Of a DNA stretch of 64,000 nt, positions 50,947-59,916 are shown piece by piece. This DNA comes from Halorubrum sodomense (GTDB lineage Archaea; Halobacteriota; Halobacteria; Halobacteriales; Haloferacaceae): positions 806,001 through 870,000 of the forward strand of contig NZ_FOYN01000002.1 in the NCBI RefSeq assembly GCF_900111935.1, in the 5' to 3' direction. Below the pieces are notes generated by a model, which saw nothing but the letters and a program-made list of their open reading frames with translations, searched no databases and had not been told where the DNA came from. The translations under genes and the position numbers were made by a program. Position 1 is the stretch's first letter; each line of letters opens with the position of its first letter.

Positions 50947-52548
50947 TCACCACAGCGTCGACGTCGGGACGACCGACGGGAGCACGCCGCCGCCGGTCGC
51001 GTCCTCGACGACCGCCTCGGCGACGTGCTCGCCGCTGAGCAGGCACATCGGCACCCCGATGCCGGGGTTGGTGTACGCGCCGACGTAGTAGAGGCCGTCG
51101 ACGCCGGGCGCGCGGTGCGCGGGACGGAGCGGCCCGGTCTGTCCGAGCGTGTGCGACAGCGCCAGCGCGGTCCCTCGAGGCGCGTTGAACCGCTTTCGGA
51201 AGTCGGAGACGCAGGCGGTCTCCTCGAAGACGATCCGGTCGCGGAAGTCGACCCCGGCGTGTTCGGCCAGGTCGTCGAACACCCGCTCGCGGAACCGCTC
51301 GCGGGTCTCCGAGTCGTCGTCCAGCCCGGCGGCCAGCGGCACGAGCAGGAAGACGGCCTCGTGGCCGTCGGGCGCCGCCTCGGGGTCCGTCTTCGAGGGG
51401 ACGTGGACGTAGTACGCGGGGTCCTCGGGCCATTCCGGCTCGTCGAAGATGGCGTCGAAGTGAGGCCGCCAGTCGGTCGGGAACACGAGCGTGTGGTGGT
51501 CCAGGTCGACCTCGCCCTCGACCCCGAGGTACGCGAGATACGCCGATGGCGCGTACGTCCGCGACTCCCAGTACGACTCGCGGTCGACGGTCCCGGCGGG
51601 GAGGAGGTCGCGCTCGACGTGCGGCGGGGCCGCGTTCGCCACGACGCGGTCGAAGCGGGCGCTCGACGGCGTCGCCGCGGCGTCGCCGCGCTCCGCACGA
51701 CCCTCCGTCTCGACGGTGAACTTCGGGACCGACGCCGCGATCGACGGTTCGATCGCGGTCACCGGCTCGCTCGTCCGGATCGAGACGCCGAGTTCGCGCG
51801 CGAGGTCGGCCATCGCGTCGACGACGCTCGCGATCCCCCCGACCGGGTGATAGACGCCGAGGTTCATGTCGACGTGGCTCATCAGCGTGTAGATCGCGGG
51901 CGTGTTGTACGGGGAGCCGCCGAGGAAGACGAGCTTGTACTCCGCGATCTGGCGGAGCTTCTCGTGGTCGAAGTAGTCGCCGACGTAGTCGTCCATCTCG
52001 CGGAGCTTCGGGAGCGCGCGCCCCGACCGCAACACGTCGGCGTCGATCATGTCCCGCAGCCGCGACCGGCTCGGGTAGACGAACCGGTCCATACCGAGGT
52101 CGTACGCCTCGGCGGCGTCCGCGAGGTAGTCGTCGAGGACGTCGCCCGCGCCCGGCTCGTACGACTCGAACAGCGCCTTCTGTCCCGCGCGGTCGGCCGG
52201 CATCGACGCGCGGTCGCCGTCCTTCCAGATCACCTCGTACAGGGGGTCGAGTTCGATCAGGTCGTAGTAGTCGTCCGTCGAGCGCCCGAAGAACTCGAAG
52301 AAGCGGTCGAACACCTCCGGCATGAGGTACCACGAGGGGCCGGTGTCGATCCGGAACCCGTCGCGCTCGATCCGCCCGGCGTACCCGCCGGGGTGTTCGT
52401 TCCGCTCGAAGGCGGTCACGTCCGCCCCCGCGTCCGCGAGGTAACAGGCCGCGGAGAGCCCGCCGAAGCCGGCGCCGACGACCGCGATCGACTCCCCGGC
52501 CAGCGGCTCGGCCGCGTCCGACAGGTCCGCGTCCGGTTGGGTGGGCAT
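50947..52548 (-). CDS. crtI: CrtI-family carotenoid desaturase (phytoene desaturase-like)
   Basis: FAD-dependent desaturase introducing double bonds into a carotenoid backbone, probably phytoene on the way to lycopene and bacterioruberin. The 533-residue protein has the FAD fold SIAVVGAGFGGLSAACYLADAGADVTAFER (about 20-49), GGYAGRIERDGFRIDTGPSWYLMP (about 54-77) and the C-terminal signature GLYYVGAYTNPGIGVPMCLLSGE (about 490-512). The family also includes 3,4-desaturases (CrtD); the usual bacterioruberin partners (lycopene elongase, CruF) are not adjacent, so the exact step is uncertain. The ATG at 52548 is used; a GTG one codon earlier is possible. Confidence 0.87.
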   Translation of the reverse strand: MPTQPDADLSDAAEPLAGESIAVVGAGFGGLSAACYLADAGADVTAFERNEHPGGYAGRIERDGFRIDTGPSWYLMPEVFDRFFEFFGRSTDDYYDLIELDPLYEVIWKDGDRASMPADRAGQKALFESYEPGAGDVLDDYLADAAEAYDLGMDRFVYPSRSRLRDMIDADVLRSGRALPKLREMDDYVGDYFDHEKLRQIAEYKLVFLGGSPYNTPAIYTLMSHVDMNLGVYHPVGGIASVVDAMADLARELGVSIRTSEPVTAIEPSIAASVPKFTVETEGRAERGDAAATPSSARFDRVVANAAPPHVERDLLPAGTVDRESYWESRTYAPSAYLAYLGVEGEVDLDHHTLVFPTDWRPHFDAIFDEPEWPEDPAYYVHVPSKTDPEAAPDGHEAVFLLVPLAAGLDDDSETRERFRERVFDDLAEHAGVDFRDRIVFEETACVSDFRKRFNAPRGTALALSHTLGQTGPLRPAHRAPGVDGLYYVGAYTNPGIGVPMCLLSGEHVAEAVVEDATGGGVLPSVVPTSTLW

Positions 52549-52633
52549 CACGTCACCCTACGCGTCCGGGAGCGTTTACCCTGCGGTCATACCATGTTAG
52601 GGGCGTCGCCGTCGCTCGATTCCCTCGCCCCCG

Positions 52634-53311
52634 TCAGCCGTCGTCTCCGACGCCGTCGCCCTGAAGCCGCCGGGCGCCGAGCGCGAACAGCCCCAGCCCG
52701 ATCAGGTAGAGCCGCCAGCCCGCGTTCGCGACCGGGAACCGGCGGTCGACCGGCTCCTCGACGTCGAGATCGGGGTCGCGCGGCTGGACCGGGTTATTGA
52801 CGTGGACCGACTCGCTGGTGCCGCCGGCGCCCGCGTCGATCGTCCGGCTCCCCGTCTCCGGGTCGATCCGCACGTCGACGAACGTCTGGACGAACCCGTC
52901 GGCAGTCGAGTACAGTATCTCCCCGTCGAGGCTGAAAAAGCGGTCGCGGAGCGGCCAGAACGCGTTCACCCCGTCGAGGTGGGTCCAGTCGAGCGCGACG
53001 TGCGCGAAGCCGTGGACGAAGAGGGCGACCCACGCGACCGCGACCCACCGCGGTGAGAGCCGCTCGCGGACCCACGACCGCTCCCGGACGCGGGTGTCGT
53101 AGTACAGCGCCAGGGCGGCGACCGCGGGGAACACGAAGTTGTGGCCGACGGTGCGGTGTGCGCCCTCCATGACCACCCCGAGGAAGCTGTCCGCCTCCGG
53201 GAGGACGAGGACGACCAGCAGGACGGCGAGCGCGCGCCGGTCGTAGTACGCCCCGAGCAGCCCGGCCGCGAGCAGCAGCGCGAACCCGGCGTGAACGGCC
53301 GTCGAGGGCAT
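52634..53311 (-). CDS. Membrane-bound metal-dependent hydrolase-like protein (YdjM/DUF457-like)
   Basis: A 225-residue membrane protein with about five helices. Family-style ligands are visible: MPSTAVHAGFALLLAAG at the start, LPEADSFLGVVMEGAHRTVGHN (about 38-59) and HGFAHVALDWTHLDGVN (about 99-115). The soluble segment (about 120-195) precedes a last helix (LYLIGLGLFALGARRL). It begins immediately where the upstream paralogue ends, with no gap, suggesting an operon. Confidence 0.8.
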   Translation of the reverse strand: MPSTAVHAGFALLLAAGLLGAYYDRRALAVLLVVLVLPEADSFLGVVMEGAHRTVGHNFVFPAVAALALYYDTRVRERSWVRERLSPRWVAVAWVALFVHGFAHVALDWTHLDGVNAFWPLRDRFFSLDGEILYSTADGFVQTFVDVRIDPETGSRTIDAGAGGTSESVHVNNPVQPRDPDLDVEEPVDRRFPVANAGWRLYLIGLGLFALGARRLQGDGVGDDG

Positions 53312-53992
53312 CTAGCGGGCCACCTCCGAGCCGTCCGCCGCGTCCCCGCCGCGGCTGCCGAACCGGACCGCGAGCGTCGCGGCCGCGGCGGCGACGACGA
53401 CCAGCTGCCACCCGCCGTCGACGAACCGGAACTCGCGGTCGGCGCCCGGATCGAGGCCGGGACGGCCGTCGGGGTTCACCCACGAGGCGACCGGGTCGGC
53501 GACCGCGCCGCCGGCGGTCCGGAGCGGCAGGACTCCCGACCCGTCGCCGCCGAGCGCGAGGAACGTCTGGACGATTCCCTCCTGCGTCGAGAACACGAGC
53601 CGCCCGCGGACGACGTAGCGCGCGTCCTCCAGCGGGTACAAAAGCGCCGCGCCCTCGCCGGCGAACAGCGCCGCGCCGATCCCGGCGACGACGAACGACG
53701 CGAGCGCGACCCACGCGATCCTGACCGCGCGCCGGCCGCCTCGATCGCGGAGGGTCGACTCCGCGCGCAGCGCCGTGTCCCAGTGTAGCAGTCCGCCGAC
53801 GAGAAGGGGTGGCCAGACGGCGTGGAGGAGGGCGTTCGTCGCGCCCGGCACGACGAGGCTCGCGGCCGCGTCGAGGGAGGGGAGGACCGCGGCCGCGACG
53901 ACGACCGCCACCGCGCGCCGGTCGAACGCGTCCCCCAGCAGCGCGGCCGCGAGCAGCGCCCCCACGGCCGCGCTCACGGGCGTCGGCGCCAT
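53312..53992 (-). CDS. Paralogue of the downstream YdjM-like membrane protein, metal ligands lost
   Basis: A 226-residue membrane protein aligned along its length with the downstream gene: similar helix pattern, AALLGDAFDRRAVAVVVAAAVLPSLDAA versus GLLGAYYDRRALAVLLVVLVLPEADSF, the shared FSTQEGIVQTFL / YSTADGFVQTFV segment and a final helix. The His-rich positions of its partner are mostly replaced (LLHAVWPPLL, no HGFAH equivalent), so it is probably non-catalytic and may form a heteromer. The two stop/start codons abut exactly. Confidence 0.75.
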   Translation of the reverse strand: MAPTPVSAAVGALLAAALLGDAFDRRAVAVVVAAAVLPSLDAAASLVVPGATNALLHAVWPPLLVGGLLHWDTALRAESTLRDRGGRRAVRIAWVALASFVVAGIGAALFAGEGAALLYPLEDARYVVRGRLVFSTQEGIVQTFLALGGDGSGVLPLRTAGGAVADPVASWVNPDGRPGLDPGADREFRFVDGGWQLVVVAAAAATLAVRFGSRGGDAADGSEVAR

Positions 53993-54034
53993 ACGCCCAC
54001 TGACGCTCGGAGCCGAATAAGCGCTCCGGGGAGC

Positions 54035-54943
54035 TTAGTTGCGGTCCTCCGGGTCCGCCTCGGGATCGCGGGGACTCGCGTCGGGGTCGGCGGGGTCCGC
54101 GTCGAACTCGAAGCTGTCGGCGGTCGAGTCGGGAGTCTCTCCGGACTCGTCGTCGCGGTCGCCGTCGGTGTTGCTGTTGTCGTTGCCGTCGCGGTCGCCG
54201 TCGGTGTTGCCGTCGCGGTCGCGGTCGACGGTTACGCGCTCACGGTCGGGTTCGCTCTCGCCCGCCCGGCCGCTCGCGTCGCTGTCACCGTCTCCTTTTC
54301 CGCCGCCGAGCAGCGAGACGGCCATCAGCCGAGCGCCGCCCGCGATCAGGTTCGCCAGGTGGAGCCCGACGAGGAGGCCGACGACCCCGAGCCCCGTCGC
54401 GAGGGCGGCCTCGGGCGCGGCGTCGACCGTCCACACCACCGGTTCGCCGTTCAGTTCACCGAACTCCGGGGAGTAGGGGTACCGGACCGGCGCGGCGACG
54501 AGGGACAGCGCGCTCGCGAGGACGGCGAGCGGCGCGAACGCCAGCAGCGTGACCCAGAACTTCAGCGAGAGGAACCCGAGCCCGCGCCACGTCGACGGCG
54601 CGGCGAGGTACGCGCGAACGGTCGCGATCGCGCCGGTCGACCCGTCGTTCGCGGCCGCGGGGATGTCGTCCGCCGCGACGAGGTCGGTGCCGAGCAGGCG
54701 GTTCGCCAGCCGCCGTTCGAGGCCCGCGACCGGCCGCGAGCCGACGACGGCGGCGGCCAGGACCCCGATCCCCACGAGGACGACCGAAAAGACGAGCCCG
54801 AACGCGAGCGCGAACGAGGCGACCCCCGAGTAGACGACCCACAGCGGGACCGCGACCAGGAGGTACAGGAGGCGGCGATACGTGCGGCCGTCGGCGACGA
54901 CGCCGACGACGGGGAGGTTCGCGAGCGGTCGGCGGGAGACCAT
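54035..54943 (-). CDS. Membrane protein with putative sensor domain
   Basis: A 302-residue protein with four to five hydrophobic segments (about 15-60, 115-160 and 180-225). The start region GRTYRRLLYLLVAVPLWVVYSGVASFALAFGLVFSVVLVGIGVLAAAVVGSR and ERRLANRLLGTDLV resemble the putative sensor domain of archaeal and actinobacterial proteins (PF13796-like, from memory). The last ~80 residues are a highly acidic disordered tail with DRDGNTDGDRDGNDNSNTDGDRD repeats. The signal it senses is unknown. The ATG is at 54941-54943. Confidence 0.75.
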   Translation of the reverse strand: MVSRRPLANLPVVGVVADGRTYRRLLYLLVAVPLWVVYSGVASFALAFGLVFSVVLVGIGVLAAAVVGSRPVAGLERRLANRLLGTDLVAADDIPAAANDGSTGAIATVRAYLAAPSTWRGLGFLSLKFWVTLLAFAPLAVLASALSLVAAPVRYPYSPEFGELNGEPVVWTVDAAPEAALATGLGVVGLLVGLHLANLIAGGARLMAVSLLGGGKGDGDSDASGRAGESEPDRERVTVDRDRDGNTDGDRDGNDNSNTDGDRDDESGETPDSTADSFEFDADPADPDASPRDPEADPEDRN

Positions 54944-54992
54944 ACCGCGACTGGTTCGCCGTCCGACAAAAATCGGTCGCTCCCCCGGCGAC

Positions 54993-55331
54993 TCAGGCGA
55001 GGAAGAAGTCGATCGCGTTGCCGGACGACTGCCCCTTGTACAGCTCGGAGTAGCCGCACTCGGCGCAGGAGACCACCACGAACTTCCGGTTCTGGACGTC
55101 GAACATCTTCGTGAGCCCGGTGCCGCTGGTGGCGATCTCGTCGGTCTCCGTCTCGGTGCCGCCACACTTCGGGCAGCCGTCGTCGCCGTCGCCGCCGAGC
55201 GAGGCGGGACGGTCGTCGGCTCCGGCGTCGGGGTCGCCGTCTTCGACCGAGCCGTCGCCCGCGCCGTCCCGCTCGTCGCTCGATTCGTCGTCGAAGACCG
55301 AGTACTCGGTCTCGTCGTTCTCGGAGGGCAT
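54993..55331 (-). CDS. Zinc-ribbon nucleic-acid-binding-like protein (DUF2082-like)
   Basis: A 112-residue protein: an acidic disordered N-terminal half (about 1-50), then a zinc ribbon CPKCGGTETETDEIATSGTGLTKMFDVQNRKFVVVSCAECGYSELYKG (about 55-100, two CxxC pairs). The spacing and FDVQNRKF/CGYSELYKG phrases match the DUF2082 Zn-ribbon family as I remember it. Its role is unproven; binding to nucleic acid is a family guess. The ATG is at 55329-55331. Confidence 0.85.
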   Translation of the reverse strand: MPSENDETEYSVFDDESSDERDGAGDGSVEDGDPDAGADDRPASLGGDGDDGCPKCGGTETETDEIATSGTGLTKMFDVQNRKFVVVSCAECGYSELYKGQSSGNAIDFFLA

Positions 55332-55424
55332 CGGCCGCGAGTCGTCGGTCGAGGGATAAACCTCTTGTGCCGTCGCCGGCCGCCCGTCGCCTACGCCGCC
55401 CACGCCGCCGCTCCCGCGCCGGCG

Positions 55425-56906
55425 CTACTCGTCGATCTCGTCGACGAGTTCGTCGGCGAAGCCGGTGTAGCCGGTCGGGCTCAGCGCCTTCAGCTCCGCG
55501 CGCACCGCGTCGTCGACGTCGAGGTCGTCGAACAGCTCCCGGAAGTCGTCGAGCGTCACCGACCGGCCGCGAGAGAGCGCCTTCACGCGCTCGTAGGCCT
55601 CCGTGTCGCCCTCGCGGCGCAGGATCGTCTGGACCGCCTCGCCGATGACTTCGGGGGTCGCGTCCAGCTCCTCCCGCATGACGGTCTCGTTCGGGACGAC
55701 CTTCCCGAGCCCGTCCGCGGTCTTCGAGTAGCCGATCAGGCAGTGCGCGAGGGCGGCGCCGACGTTGCGCTTGACGGTGGAGTCCGAGAGGTCGCGCTGG
55801 AGCCGGGAGGTCGTCACGTAGTCGGCGAGGAAGGTGAGATCGGAGTTCGCCTTCGAGAGGTTCCCCTCGCTGTTCTCGAAGTCGATCGGATTGACCTTAT
55901 GCGGCATCGTCGACGAGCCGGTCTCGCCCTCGACGGCCTCCTGCCCGAGGTAACGGTCGGAGACGTACAGCCACGCGTCGAGGTCTAAATCGAGGAGGAC
56001 GTCGTTGACCCCCCGCAGGGCGTCGAACAGCGCCGCGAGGTCGTCGCAGGGGTTGACCTGCGTCGCGAGCGCGGTGTGTTCTAAGCCGAGGCCGCGCACG
56101 AACGACGCGGAGAACCCCCGCCAGTCGACGTCGGGGTAGGCCGCGCGGTGGGCGGCGAAGGTGCCCGAGGCGCCCGCGAGCTTCCCCGAGAGGTCCTCGT
56201 TCGCGACGACGACCCGCCCCAGCGCGCGGCCGAGCCGCGCGGCGTAGACGGCCATCTCCTTCCCGAAGGTCGTCGGCGTCGCGGGCTGGCCGTGCGTGCG
56301 CGCCAGCATCGGCGCGTCGCGGTACTCGTGCGCCAGTTCGACGAGCGCGTCGCGTACCTCGCGGACCGCGGGGACGATCACCTCGCTCACCGCGCGCTTG
56401 ACGAGGAGCCGGTGCGCGAGGTTGTTCACGTCCTCGCTGGTGAGCCCGAAGTGGATCCACGGGAACAGCGACTCGGCGTCGTCGAGCGGGGCGTCGCGCT
56501 CCCCGTCCGCTCCGTCCTCGGCGAACTCCGCCAGCCGGACGCGGAGGAAGTACTCGACCGCCTTCACGTCGTGGTTGGTCGCGTCGTACCCCGCGGCGCC
56601 CTCGGTCTCCAGCGCCTTGATCAGGCGCGCGTCCTCGGCGTCGAACGCCTCGTAAACCCCGCGGAGCGCCGCTTCGGTCGCCTCGTCGAACGCGATCGGC
56701 GTCGCGTCGAGCGCTCCCAGCGCGAGCAGGTACTCGACCTCCACGCGGGTCCGCGCGCGCATCAGCGCGGCCTCGCTCGCGTACGGGGACAGCGGCGCCG
56801 TCCGACCGGCGTACCGGCCGTCTAGCGGCGAGACGGCCGCGAGCGGGTCCGACCGAGAGAGCCCCGGGATGGCGTCGTCCGCCGTCGGTTCGAAGTCGTC
56901 GGTCAT
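55425..56906 (-). CDS. purB: Adenylosuccinate lyase
   Basis: Cleaves fumarate from SAICAR and from adenylosuccinate in purine synthesis. The 493-residue protein belongs to the fumarase/aspartase superfamily; the signature loop GSSTMPHKVNPIDFENSEGNL (about 331-351) carries the catalytic Ser, and HFGLTSEDVNNLAHRLLVK and LARTHGQPATPTTFGKE supply the His/Thr sites. A 30-residue acidic N-terminal extension is haloarchaeal. The start is ATG 56904-56906; it is divergent from purNH across about 170 bases. Confidence 0.95.
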   Translation of the reverse strand: MTDDFEPTADDAIPGLSRSDPLAAVSPLDGRYAGRTAPLSPYASEAALMRARTRVEVEYLLALGALDATPIAFDEATEAALRGVYEAFDAEDARLIKALETEGAAGYDATNHDVKAVEYFLRVRLAEFAEDGADGERDAPLDDAESLFPWIHFGLTSEDVNNLAHRLLVKRAVSEVIVPAVREVRDALVELAHEYRDAPMLARTHGQPATPTTFGKEMAVYAARLGRALGRVVVANEDLSGKLAGASGTFAAHRAAYPDVDWRGFSASFVRGLGLEHTALATQVNPCDDLAALFDALRGVNDVLLDLDLDAWLYVSDRYLGQEAVEGETGSSTMPHKVNPIDFENSEGNLSKANSDLTFLADYVTTSRLQRDLSDSTVKRNVGAALAHCLIGYSKTADGLGKVVPNETVMREELDATPEVIGEAVQTILRREGDTEAYERVKALSRGRSVTLDDFRELFDDLDVDDAVRAELKALSPTGYTGFADELVDEIDE

Positions 56907-57040
56907 GTCCGCGACTGCCCCCGGAGCCAGCAAAAGCGTGTCGATGGATCGACGCACGGACGTGGATCCGTGGCGTCCTCGCGCCGCGACGATACCCCGT
57001 TCCGATCCGTGAACGTGGACAGGAATGCGGCGCGGACCGC

Positions 57041-57053
57041 AATCGATATACCC
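57041..57053 (+). promoter_or_regulatory. TATA-like element of purNH
   Basis: ATCGATATACCCG lies about 22-34 bases before the ATG at 57075, supporting that start. Confidence 0.55.
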
Positions 57054-57074
57054 GATCGGTCGGAGGGTTCGGAC

Positions 57075-58679
57075 ATGAAGATCGCGGGACTCGCGAGCAA
57101 CCGGGGACGGAACCTCAGACACATCGCCGACGCCGCGCCGGGCGGCGCGGCGCTGTCGGTCGTCCTGACGAACCGCGAGCAGGCGCCCGTGTTGGGGGCC
57201 GCGACCGAGCGCCGGATCCCGACCGAGGTCGTCGAGCGCGACGAGGGCGAGTCGCGCGAGTCGCACGAGCGCCGGATCGTCGAGCGCCTGTCGGACTACG
57301 ACGTCGACCTGGTCTGTCTGGACGGCTACATGCGGGTGCTGACCGACGAGTTCCTCGACGCCGTCCCGACGACGCTGAACGTCCACCCCTCGCTGCTCCC
57401 GTCGTTCCCCGGCACGGACGCCCACGAGCAGGTGCTCGACGCGGGCGTCCGGACGACCGGCTGTACGGTCCACGTCGTCACCGAGGAGGTCGACGCGGGG
57501 CCGGTCGTCACCCAGGAGCCGATCCCGGTGTACGAGGACGACGACGCCGACTCGCTGAAGGCGCGCGTCCTCCGCGAGGCGGAGTTCACGGCGTACCCGC
57601 GAGCGGTCCGCTGGTTCGCCGAGGACCGCGTGACGGTCGAGCGGAACGCCGACGGCGAGCCCGTCGACGTCGCGGTCGAGGGCGACGTGGGCGGCGACTT
57701 CCCCGAGCGGCGCTTCGTCTCGGAGGAGCGGACCGCCTCGCTGCGCTACGGCGAGAACCCGGATCAGGACGCCGCGCTGTACGTCGACGACGGCTGCGAG
57801 GAGGCGAGCGTCGTCGAGGCCGACCAGCGCAACCCCGGCGCGAAGGGGATGGGGTACAACAACTACAACGACGCCGACGCCGCCCTCGACCTCGTCAAGG
57901 AGTTCGACGACCCCGCGGCCGCGGTGATCAAGCACACGAACCCCGCGGGCTGCGCGGTCGGGTCGGACCTGGCGGACGCGTACGACCGCGCGCTGCGGAC
58001 CGACGCGAAGTCGGCGTTCGGCGGCATCGTCGCCCTGAACCGGGAGTGCGACGCCGACACCGCCACCGCGGTCGCGGACTCGTTCAAAGAGGTCGTCGTC
58101 GCGCCCGGCTACACCGACAGCGCGCTCGACGTGCTCCGCGAGAAGAAGAACCTCCGCATGCTCGACGTGGGCCCGCTCGGCGAGGGCAAGGACCGCTTCT
58201 CCGAGCGGTTCACCGAGAAACCCATCGTCGGCGGCCGCCTCGTCCAGGAGCGCGACCGGCAGTCACCGACCGCCGACGACCTCGAGTTCGTCACCGAGCG
58301 CGAGCCGACCGACGGGCAGGTCGAGACGATGCTGTTCGCGTGGCAGACGCTCAAACACGTGAAGTCGAACGGTATCCTCTTCGCGACCGGCACCGAGACG
58401 GTCGGCGTCGGGATGGGACAGGTGTCCCGCGTCGACGCCGTGACGCTCGCGGCGATGAAAGCCGAGAAGGACGCCGAGGGCAAGTCCGCCGAGGGCGCCG
58501 TGATGGCCTCGGACGCCTTCTTCCCCTTCCCGGACGCGATCGAGGAGGCGGCCGACGCCGGCATCGAGGCCGTGATCCAGCCCGGCGGCTCCGTCAACGA
58601 CGAGGAGGTGATCGCCGCGGCCGACGAGCGCGACATGGCGATGGCGTTCACCGGGTCGCGCTGCTTCCGGCACGACTGA
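57075..58679 (+). CDS. purH: Bifunctional PurN-PurH: GAR transformylase fused to AICAR transformylase
   Basis: A 534-residue fusion for two formyl-transfer steps of purine synthesis. Residues about 1-190 are phosphoribosylglycinamide formyltransferase (PurN): LTNREQAPVLGAA, LNVHPSLLPSFPGTDAHEQVLDAGVRTTGCTVHVVTEEVDAGPVV. Residues about 215-534 are the AICAR transformylase part of PurH: SLRYGENPDQDAALY, KHTNPAGCAVG, DAKSAFGGIVALN, FAWQTLKHVKSNGI. The IMP-cyclohydrolase (MGS) domain is absent; haloarchaea use a separate PurO enzyme. This fusion is known in the group. Divergent from purB, giving a small purine locus. Confidence 0.93.
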   Translation: MKIAGLASNRGRNLRHIADAAPGGAALSVVLTNREQAPVLGAATERRIPTEVVERDEGESRESHERRIVERLSDYDVDLVCLDGYMRVLTDEFLDAVPTTLNVHPSLLPSFPGTDAHEQVLDAGVRTTGCTVHVVTEEVDAGPVVTQEPIPVYEDDDADSLKARVLREAEFTAYPRAVRWFAEDRVTVERNADGEPVDVAVEGDVGGDFPERRFVSEERTASLRYGENPDQDAALYVDDGCEEASVVEADQRNPGAKGMGYNNYNDADAALDLVKEFDDPAAAVIKHTNPAGCAVGSDLADAYDRALRTDAKSAFGGIVALNRECDADTATAVADSFKEVVVAPGYTDSALDVLREKKNLRMLDVGPLGEGKDRFSERFTEKPIVGGRLVQERDRQSPTADDLEFVTEREPTDGQVETMLFAWQTLKHVKSNGILFATGTETVGVGMGQVSRVDAVTLAAMKAEKDAEGKSAEGAVMASDAFFPFPDAIEEAADAGIEAVIQPGGSVNDEEVIAAADERDMAMAFTGSRCFRHD

Positions 58680-58732
58680 TCTCGGCGGGCGGAAGCCCGC
58701 CGACCGTTCGGTGCGTCGTCGCGCTCGCGCCG

Positions 58733-59623
58733 CTACTCCCGCCAGTCGCTCGGCACGTACTGGTCGAACTCGGGGTCGGCCGAGCGGGCGAGCGGCCGGA
58801 ACGCCCGCTCCCCGTCGACCCGGAACTCCTCGATCTCCGACTGTCCCGGGCCGGTGAGGTACCCGACGTAGGACATCGCGAGCGGGTACGAAACGTCGTG
58901 TCGGGTGGGGTTGACCGGGATGACCGCGTACTCGTTTCGGAGCAGCGGCGGCGGGTCGTCGATCCCGAAGTCGACGTGCCGCGTCAGGCCGCCGTCGCCG
59001 CCGACGGCGAGGAACGTGCCGCGGTCGACGAGGGTGTAGGCGTTCGACTGCCGGGCCGCGACGAGCGTATCACCCATCCCCTGGCCGGTTTCGAGGTACC
59101 ACTCGCCGCCGGGACTGACGCCCGCCGCCTCCCATATCCGGAGCTCTCGAACGTGCGTCCCCGACCGGTCGCCCCGCGACAGGAACGTCGCTTCCGCCTC
59201 CGAAATCGCTCGAAACGCCGACACGGGGCCCCTTCCGGCGACGTCGGCCGGATCGTCGGGCGGACCGACGACGAGGAAGTCGTTGACCATCACGCTGCGC
59301 CGATTGATCCCGTACCCCTCCCTGAGGAACTCGTCTTCCAGCGGGCGGGCGTGGACGAGGACGACGTCGCAGTCGCCGTCCCGGGCGGTACGGAGCGACG
59401 CGCCCGTTCCGCGCGCAACCGCGTCGACCCCCGACCCGAACCGGCCGGTGTACGCTCGGTTGAGGACGGCTAGTACACCGCTGTCGTACGCGGTCGTGGC
59501 GGTGGCGAGCGTCAACGAGCCGAGGCGTGGTCGGGTCTCCTCGGTCCGATTCGCACAGCCGGCCACCGAGACGGCGCCACCGAGGCCGAGTGCCCGCAGA
59601 TACTGTCGCCGACGCGTACCCAC
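58733..59623 (-). CDS. Tungstate/molybdate-type ABC substrate-binding lipoprotein (TupA-like)
   Basis: A 296-residue exported protein. The N-terminus MGTRRRQYLRALGLGGAVSVAGC has a twin-arginine-like motif and a lipobox. The mature part matches TupA: LTLATATTAYDSGVLAVLNRAYTGRFGSGVDAVARGTGASLRTARDGDCDVVLVHARPLEDEFL, then MVNDFLVVGPPDDPADV and FLSRGDRSGTHVRELRIWEAAG. The anion-binding residues should be in these TTAYDSG/RGTGA/SGTH segments. No permease or ATPase gene of the Tup system is next to it, which is unusual. Confidence 0.85.
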   Translation of the reverse strand: MGTRRRQYLRALGLGGAVSVAGCANRTEETRPRLGSLTLATATTAYDSGVLAVLNRAYTGRFGSGVDAVARGTGASLRTARDGDCDVVLVHARPLEDEFLREGYGINRRSVMVNDFLVVGPPDDPADVAGRGPVSAFRAISEAEATFLSRGDRSGTHVRELRIWEAAGVSPGGEWYLETGQGMGDTLVAARQSNAYTLVDRGTFLAVGGDGGLTRHVDFGIDDPPPLLRNEYAVIPVNPTRHDVSYPLAMSYVGYLTGPGQSEIEEFRVDGERAFRPLARSADPEFDQYVPSDWRE

Positions 59624-59916
59624 GATAGCCGAATATAGTTACATCTCGTGAAAAAAGTACGCATTTTTCGTTATCCCAGCCGGGGTTCGCGCGATACGCG
59701 TCGGATCCGCGCGGCGGATCGTCTCTTCGACCGCGACGCGAGTCTTCCCCGCGAGTTCTCGCCGCCGACCGGAGTCAGCAGCGGCGTCTCCGCCGTCGGT
59801 GGCTCACGCGGACAGTCCGACCCGAATATCGACCGCCTGAAACGATAACCCCACGCGGACCGCCGGATCGACGGCGCTTTTTTCTCGGGCCGTCGTTGCC
59901 CCGATCGGAGACGACC
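59624..59916. other. 290-base gap between tupA-like and MFS genes
   Basis: It contains the AT patch GTACGCATTTTTCG (about 59657-59670), likely the promoter of the tupA-like gene on the minus strand, and a TTTTTTC patch (about 59878-59885) before the MFS start. No gene or repeat is visible between. Confidence 0.5.
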
